Positions 58,285 to 64,000 of a stretch of 64,000 nucleotides of DNA are shown here, in pieces; positions within the stretch are counted from its first letter, which is position 1, and the number at the start of each line of letters is the position of its first letter. The DNA lies in assembly GCF_000208745.1 (NCBI RefSeq), contig NC_030852.1, forward strand, positions 12,924,384-12,988,383, given 5' to 3'. The notes under the pieces are model-generated. The model was not told the origin of the DNA, did no database searches, and saw nothing but the letters and a program-made list of their open reading frames with translations. Made by a program: the position numbers and the translations under genes. This DNA is from Theobroma cacao (taxonomy: Eukaryota > Streptophyta > Magnoliopsida > Malvales > Malvaceae).

Positions 58285-59184
58285 AATGACAAAACATTCC
58301 TTGATTAACAGCATAGTGTCTTTTTACTCATTTTAGTTTCTGCAAAAAATGAGGATTGCTCCCCCTAAACATATGTTGTTCTTTAGTGTGTGCATATTTT
58401 GCTTACTTTATTCTAGCAAATTTTATTCTTGTTATATAGGAAATGGCATTGTATATTTAGAGTATATATGTGCAGCAATATAGAGTGATTTCCAGCAAGT
58501 AAGTATAAATAGATTGTCATTAAACTTTCAGTAATAAGTGTTGACAGATTTTCATCAAAGTTCCAGTAGTTGTCAAAAGTTAATTTATTAGATTTTGTCT
58601 TCATCATTTATGTTTCAACTGATACATTATACACAACATCTATATCTATTCACAAACAGAAATTATTCATAGAAATGAATTGTCAGCATATAATTCAATA
58701 TTAATGCAGCAGCAGATTTTGTCAACAACAGTAAAAATACCAAGGATAGCAAAATATCAGTAAACTTCAATTTTCAACAGCCAAACATCATAATCATATC
58801 AGCATCCATTTGTTAAACAACCATATAGATAACAAAATTAAAACTAAGTGTTCAAGTGCCATCATGGCATAACCAGCAAGAAAACAAAAACAACAGTCCA
58901 TACCTAAAATGCCCCTTGTTCATTTATGGTAAGTGCTAGTACCTCTACGCTAACATTTTTTTTAATTTATTCTCTGGTTCCTGCACCCCTACTTCTGCCA
59001 TTCTACTCCCCCTCTTTGTCAGCATCAAATCAAGGGGTTTCTAGTCATCTAAGGTGTCAGAAGGTGAGGATTTAGTGCCATAAAAAGGATTCCAAGGAAA
59101 AGAAGAGGATTCTCTAAGAGGTGATGATTTTTAGGGGAAGGTTTTGGTGAGGACTTGTCAGAGACATTGATTGGATCCTAAGGT
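58285..59184 (-). other. Non-coding 3' interior of element H2
   Basis: AT-rich, no domain and no frame worth reporting. It contains repeated CAGCA/CAGTAA-like words and an internal purine tract near 59004-59017. Confidence 0.5.
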
Positions 59185-59936
59185 CAATAGACTGAAGTTG
59201 GTGTAGATTTCTCTGCCAACCTGGAAGACTTTCTTCTCTTGAGAAAGAATGTCTTGGTGGCCATAGTTTTCTTCCTCATCTACAGTGCTGCAGTGGCTTC
59301 CTTCTCTTGTGAGGCTACAGTGACTTTTAGTTTCTCTTTGCCAGATATTGCTTTTCCTTTAGAAACTAGTGCAAGTGCATCTTGCTTCTTAGTTAGCTTC
59401 TACCTTGGCAATTTCCATTGTAGCTTGTTTCTCAACTTGTTCTTCCCTTACTATTTGATGGAAGATTTCCATGATGGATATCTCCTCTCTATTAGAAGGG
59501 GAGGGCTGGTGTTTCTCAAAAACATGTTCATCCTCGAAAGCTATCACTTCTATCCCTTGATCAAATTTGTCTTTGCTCTGGTGTTCAAAAGATGGTGCCT
59601 TAGTTGGTTGCTCCACACCAGGATGACAATCTTCTGCTTGAATGCCATGACTTGCACCATGAGCAAAAGACCTTTTTACTTGCATGGTTGAGCTTTCAGG
59701 ACCTTGCTATGCTGGTGCAACACTAGGAGTTTCAGATGAGTTTGCAGCAGTAGGTTTTGAGGGCACTTTTTCCTTTCTTTTCAATTCATTCTCAAGTTCA
59801 GCTATCTTCTCTTCAATCTTCTGTAATTTTATTCCTTGATCAGTGAGCTTACCATCCATCCTCATTAATAGATTGAAAATCATTTCATTAGAGAATTGAG
59901 AGGATGATGCCTCAGTTGGTGCTGGTATAGCAAAAA

Positions 59937-62806
59937 TGTCAAGCTCGGCTCTACAAATGTTTATATGCCATTCCTACATAAGAATACATGTTTGGTTACT
60001 TGGGTACCTCGAAAATCGTTAAAGGACGGCAATGTACCAAATGGTACAATTAGGTTGAATTAAAAGCTCGAACTAGTCCAAATAGAGATTTTAAGATGAA
60101 ATTGAGAATTTTAAAATCCAAGAATGACTTAAAATGGTGATTTGGAGTTAATTGAAATTTCATGACCTAGGGGCAAAATGTCATTTGCCACCTGAGGTTA
60201 AGATGTGAGTGTTGGATGAAATTTTTGACCAAGATTGATCATTTGGAGTATAATTTGAGTTTGAAAAGTGAAGAATTTTAATTTTGGCGTTTTTTCGAGG
60301 TAAGGGGCAAAATAGTCATTTTGTCACCCTAAGGGCAAAATTATAATTTTACACCACCAACACTTATCATGCCCATGGATTTCAGCCATTGACATTTTAT
60401 ATCATGGATAATTGAAAGATTTTATGTGGTGGTGGAAGAAAGCTTAATTATTAAGTTTTTAAANNNNNNNNNNNNNNNNNNNNNNNNNNNNNNNNNNNNN
60501 NNNNNNNNNNNNNNNNNNNNNNNNNNNNNNNNNNNNNNNNNNNNNNNNNNNNNNNNNNNNNNNNNNNNNNNNNNNNNNNNNNNNNNNNNNNNNNNNNNNN
60601 NNNNNNNNNNNNNNNNNNNNNNNNNNNNNNNNNNNNNNNNNNNNNNNNNNNNNNNNNNNNNNNGACATGGGGGGAGGAGTTTTGAACTTGGATTTGGTTA
60701 GATTTTAATATATTGTAGTGTTTTTAGTTAGTTAGTGATGTGTAGCATGAAAAGCAAACAAGAAAAATTCATTTTTTTCCATCACCCTCCATTGGTCGAA
60801 TCTTCCCTATGGTGTGTTGATGGTGGACTTGATTTTATTTCAAGTGATTTGGTTAGGAATGAATGATTTATGGTGTGAGAATCAAGCACGAGAAATTATA
60901 TTATTAGTGCACTCACCATGGTCGAATTTTTCAAGAAGAAAATGTGAGGATGATTTTGCCACATTTCAAGTTATTTAAATTGTGTTTAATGATTTGGACT
61001 ATTGGGAGAGAAATGGAATTGTTTGGAGTTGAATTGGACGTATTGGCCAATTAATCGGTTGATAGATCGAATTAAGCCAATACCATTTTATTTAGGTACA
61101 TAATTGAATTTATATTGAACACTGTATTTAGATAGTTACTCGAATATTTGACATCCCATTTCATGCATTAGTATATAGCCTGAATTGGTTTTACAACGGA
61201 TTAGCACAAATGTAGCAAATTGTTTATTGTGCATTATGTCTAGGTGGTGAGCATTCTGACAAGAGTAAAGAGGTAGTATCCGAGGATTAAGAATCAGAGT
61301 ATCCCGAATTCGATTCCCATTACAATGAGTAACCTTATCATCATCTTGATTATCTGAAGTGAATTTTAATTCTTTTTTATGATATTATGGAAAATGAGTT
61401 TAAATGGTAAATCTTTATGTTTTATAAGAAAAATGTGATTAAATGAAATGATTTTATAAATTGTCTTGAAATTGAATGATGATTTTGAAAATGGAGTAAT
61501 TGGAGACTACTTGCTATATTGTAAATTATGTTTTGAATTAAATGGCTTATGATAATGTTCGCATGAATGGCTAGATGGGTATTTGTGTTGAAAATGTATA
61601 AACTATTGTTTACCTTGATAGGCCGGATAATGATAAAATTGCCATGTCATGCTGTTGAATTTTATTGAATTAGTGGGTTATAGATTGGTCACTGCAGTGG
61701 CGGGTTCTGTGGACCATCTTTTTTGAGGGGCACGAAATCTGGGTATATTCTTACCTCGGTTGAGGAGGCGTGTAGGGTAACTCCTGAGGTAAAACTTTAG
61801 AGTTCACTTCACGCTGGACCACCACATGAGGGTGAACTCAGTCAACGCCAAGGAATGGCTATGTTTTCAAAATAAAAACATGATTTATGCGTACATGACT
61901 TTTTAATAGCCTTGGCGGACTCGGTTGCAATAGCCCCATATCAAGGTATCCCTGACAATTGAGTATGAGAATGATTTTGGCACAAGCCAAGCTTTTCAGA
62001 AAATCATAAGCCTCGTTGTTTATTTGGGTGAAATGAATATATTTTATCTTATTAAAATGAGTTCGAAATGTTGTGAATCATTTTTATGCTAATCTATTTT
62101 ATCTGTCTCTATTTACTCAATTTTAGATATTTTAGGTAATATTTGTTTACTCACTGGGATTATATAATTTCACCACCCTCATTTTCACCTATTTCAGGCT
62201 TAGGATAGTCGATAGATAGCTCATTTCGTTGAGGGTTACAGTTGGACTTGCATCTTCAAAAACTGTAGGTTCATAGCCTTCATTACTTTTAGTCATTCAG
62301 GGGCCCACATGTCATTGTTAAATGTTTTGAATACCTGGCTACGTGTGCTACTGTATGTAGGAAATTATTTTGCTTTTACGCTGTAAAAATTATTTACGTA
62401 GCGTTCTATAAAAATTGTTTTATGAAAAAATTAGAATATTTTATTCATTATTTTTATTTTATTCCATTGGCTATAATTTCACTTTAAATGAATGTTTTAG
62501 ATATCTAAACTTATTTTCGGTAATGAAATGTGTAAATTTTCATATACTACATTTTAGCTAGTTTTGAAATTTTTAAGAATAATGACCAAAATACCCCTGT
62601 GTAGTTGAAACTTCTTTTTGACTGTTTTTGAATTGAAATTGGTTCATATCACTTTAAAACATTATTTTAGTAACTAATACTCACAGGGGAAGCGAGAAAA
62701 CTGATGTTAAGCCTTGTGAGGTTTCGATTGGTATTTTGGGTAATGAATGTTTATTTGAACATCATGGCGGTTGTCACGGGCTCGATTGGAGTTTCGAGTC
62801 GTGACA
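59937..62806 (+). mobile_element. Solo LTR-A copy 5 inside the H2 ORF
   Basis: It starts TGTCAAGCTCGGC and ends GAGTCGTGACA. It is collinear with copies 3 and 4 ('ggttctgtggaccat' near 61704, 'tttactcactggga' near 62147). The flanks AAAAA (59932-59936) and AGAAA (62807-62811) match at 4 of 5 bases. Apparent length of 2,870 bp includes a run of 200 Ns, so true size is uncertain. Confidence 0.85.
60464..60663. other. Assembly gap of 200 Ns
   Basis: Exactly 200 N characters lie in the middle of LTR-A copy 5. In copy 4 the equivalent interval is the 'ccatggaccaatcacatggt' to 'gagggaatac' region, which suggests that about 270 bp are missing. The frames called over it are meaningless. Confidence 0.97.
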
Positions 62807-63834
62807 AGAAACTTTAGGTGTTCTACTGAATTTCTCACTATCCAGCTTGTATCCCATTTTGATCAAGCTGCCATAGTAAATGGCTTGATCTCTAGTCTTC
62901 ACCATGTCCATTTCATACCTCTTGGCCCAAACTCCCATTTTCTGTACAAGGGATGTTATGACATTTCCATAAGGTAGGTTGACTTTATCAAGTTTGCAAG
63001 CTCCTCTCATCTTTTCTATCATGAACCTGCCTATATTCAGAGCAACCCCATTAAAGGCATGTTCCATCAACCAAAGATCCTGAAGGCTGATGTAACTTAA
63101 ACTTCCACTTCTACCCTGGATGTTAGCCGCAACAAAAAAGTGTAGAATCCTAATCTAGGGGCTGATTATCAGACTTGAATTGCCCTTTGAAGAATACTTT
63201 TCCTTCCTCCCACTGATAATTTCCCATAATGATGGGGGATCGTATTTTTCTAAGAACTCATACTCACTTTCTTCACACTCGATTTTCAGTAAGCTACCTA
63301 AATCATCAGCAGTGACAACAAATTCTTTCCCATTCAAATACACATTCAGACCATTTTCAACATAGTCATCAGAATCCTCTAATTCTTTTTCTCCTAAAGC
63401 AATGCTGGAATAGAACTCCTTTACCAGACTTGCACTGTAAAATCTATTCTTAAAAGTGGTATATCCTTTCAGTTTTAATTCATTAAAATAGTCTAATAAA
63501 CTTGTCTGAATTTCTAAGTTCTCATAAAAACTCTTCCAGTCAATATATTTGCCATAGGTTATAGGTGCATTCTCAATTTTTCTAAACCTTAGTTCATGCA
63601 TCTATTTCTGAACTTAGAAGAGGAAGAACTAGTACCTTTCTTGAGTGTGGATTCCTTGTCCTTCTTCTTTTCTATTTTCTGCTTCTTTTCTTTCAGTTTC
63701 TCTGATATCTCTTTCACTGAAGCAGACATGATTTTTTGTTTCTTCTTAGGTATTTTCGCTTCAGGCCCTTCTTCTAGTGGTCTCTTGCCTTTTTTCTTTT
63801 CAATGATTTCTTTACTTTGTGAGGTTTTTCCCAT

Positions 63835-64000
63835 TTTGAATCAAGGATTTTTCTAATTGGGTTTCTGTCTAAATGGTAAGGGTTTGAATCGATTTCAGAG
63901 GAAAATGTGAAGAGATGGGATTCAATTTCAGAGGCTCGGGTATCAAGGGAGAGAAAATGAGAAGTTATTAGCAGTTAATTCCCAAAAACTGTCCACCTCC
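63835..64000 (-). other. Leader region of element H2
   Basis: Upstream of the ORF start on the minus strand, 165 bp are non-coding with 'gattcaaaatggg' context around the ATG. No PBS is seen, so the 5' LTR must lie beyond position 64000. Confidence 0.45.

Larger units (their letters stand above)
59185..63834 (-). pseudogene. Putative plant transposon-domain (PF20167-like) ORF, split by LTR-A
   Basis: The frame starts MGKTSQSKEIIEKKKG at 63834, with a Lys-rich head. After a frameshift near 63600 it gives MHELRFRKIENAP, RFYSASLVKEFYSSI, VYLNGKEFVVTADDLGSLL and, past a TAG at 63155, VALNIGRFMIEKM and KVNLPYGNVITSLVQKMGV. The order 'xREFYxN', 'VxGxxVxxSxxxIxxLL' and 'LPYGxLITxIL' is that of PF20167 proteins found in plant retroelements. 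The solo LTR-A (59937-62806) interrupts it. Downstream the same gene continues at 59936 with MRMDGKLTDQGIKLQKIEEK and a coiled coil, a TAG near 59720, and a frameshift near 59390. The molecular role of the family is not known to me. Confidence 0.72.
57145..64000 (-). mobile_element. Copia-type LTR element H2 with a non-pol ORF, runs off the window
   Basis: Reading leftwards from 64000 there is a leader, an ORF related to a putative plant transposon domain (63834 onward), about 900 bp of non-coding interior, a polypurine tract and a 3' LTR (58267-57145). Without the nested LTR-A (59937-62806) the interior present is only about 2.9 kb, and I see no protease, integrase, RT or RNase H. It therefore looks like a non-autonomous element that a SIRE-type partner would have to mobilise. 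The 5' LTR and PBS lie beyond the window. Confidence 0.7.

Noticed and set aside
59239..59691. 150-codon plus-strand frame with hydrophobic start
   Set aside because: It is antisense to the coiled-coil end of the H2 ORF; the minus strand is collinear with the rest of that gene.
60426..60701. Open frames on both strands across the gap
   Set aside because: They consist of Ns.
62774..63601. Host plant genes at the right edge
   Set aside because: The frames form one broken PF20167-like ORF within a copia-type element; one frame even reads into LTR-A.

Overview
The window looks like a piece of plant (eudicot-type) nuclear heterochromatin. It is AT-rich and has no host gene that I can support. 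Almost every stretch can be assigned to LTR retrotransposons: Ty3/gypsy chromovirus-like pol pieces, SIRE-type Ty1/copia pieces, and many solo LTRs of about 1.5-3.1 kb, plus one tRNA-derived SINE-like unit. I do not assign a species. Every open reading frame longer than about 60 codons is either a decayed retroelement domain or a chance frame in low-complexity or LTR DNA.

Family labels are mine. LTR-A: about 2.9 kb, TGTAAAGCCC...GTCGTGACA. LTR-B: about 3.1 kb, TGTAACACCCC...TTGTGACA. LTR-C: about 2.2 kb, TGTAATGCCCC...TCGTTACA. LTR-D: about 1.5-1.7 kb, TGATAAC...GAACA. LTR-E: about 1.7-2.0 kb, TGTTGGG...CCCAACA. LTR-G: about 2.4-2.5 kb, TGTGAGACCTC...GTCGTGACA. H: copia LTRs.

Layout. 1-547 is the 3' end of an LTR-A; 548-1300 is an inverted/direct repeat; 1301-1700 shows nothing recognisable. 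1701-23640 is one old minus-strand LTR-B split into five segments by: a chromovirus (1964-10379) that itself carries a solo LTR-B (5104-8178); an LTR-D (10805-17551) carrying an LTR-C (10855-15886) carrying an LTR-A (12362-15226); an LTR-A (18010-20966); and an LTR-D (21017-22531). 23640-27611 holds an LTR-E piece, an F/G-type LTR and a 387-bp mini-LTR. 27612-33691 holds a microsatellite, a SINE-like unit, the leader and 5' LTR of an E element, and decayed copia interior. 33708-38225 is a copia 3' LTR split by an LTR-A (34224-37182). 38226-41901 is an LTR-D split by an LTR-G (38522-40919). 41902-43468 holds a gypsy protease/RT remnant, an E piece and a gypsy leader with PBS, followed by its LTR-B (43469-46591). 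46636-53097 is a minus LTR-E split by an LTR-G (47627-50157) and by a plus LTR-E of the same family (50775-52804). 53098-53719 is an F-type LTR end; 53725-54484 is a SIRE-like gag remnant. 54485-57144 is an LTR-D entered by an LTR-G, in turn entered by a minus-strand copia-type element (57145-64000+) whose only recognisable gene, a putative plant transposon-domain ORF, is split by another LTR-A (59937-62806).

No genes act together here. The relationships are insertional, and target-site duplications let the order of events be read. The most unusual features are clusters of short perfect dyads at internal positions of two unrelated LTR families, with the motif changed between copies; self-nesting of families; and the non-autonomous copia-type element with a PF20167-like ORF.
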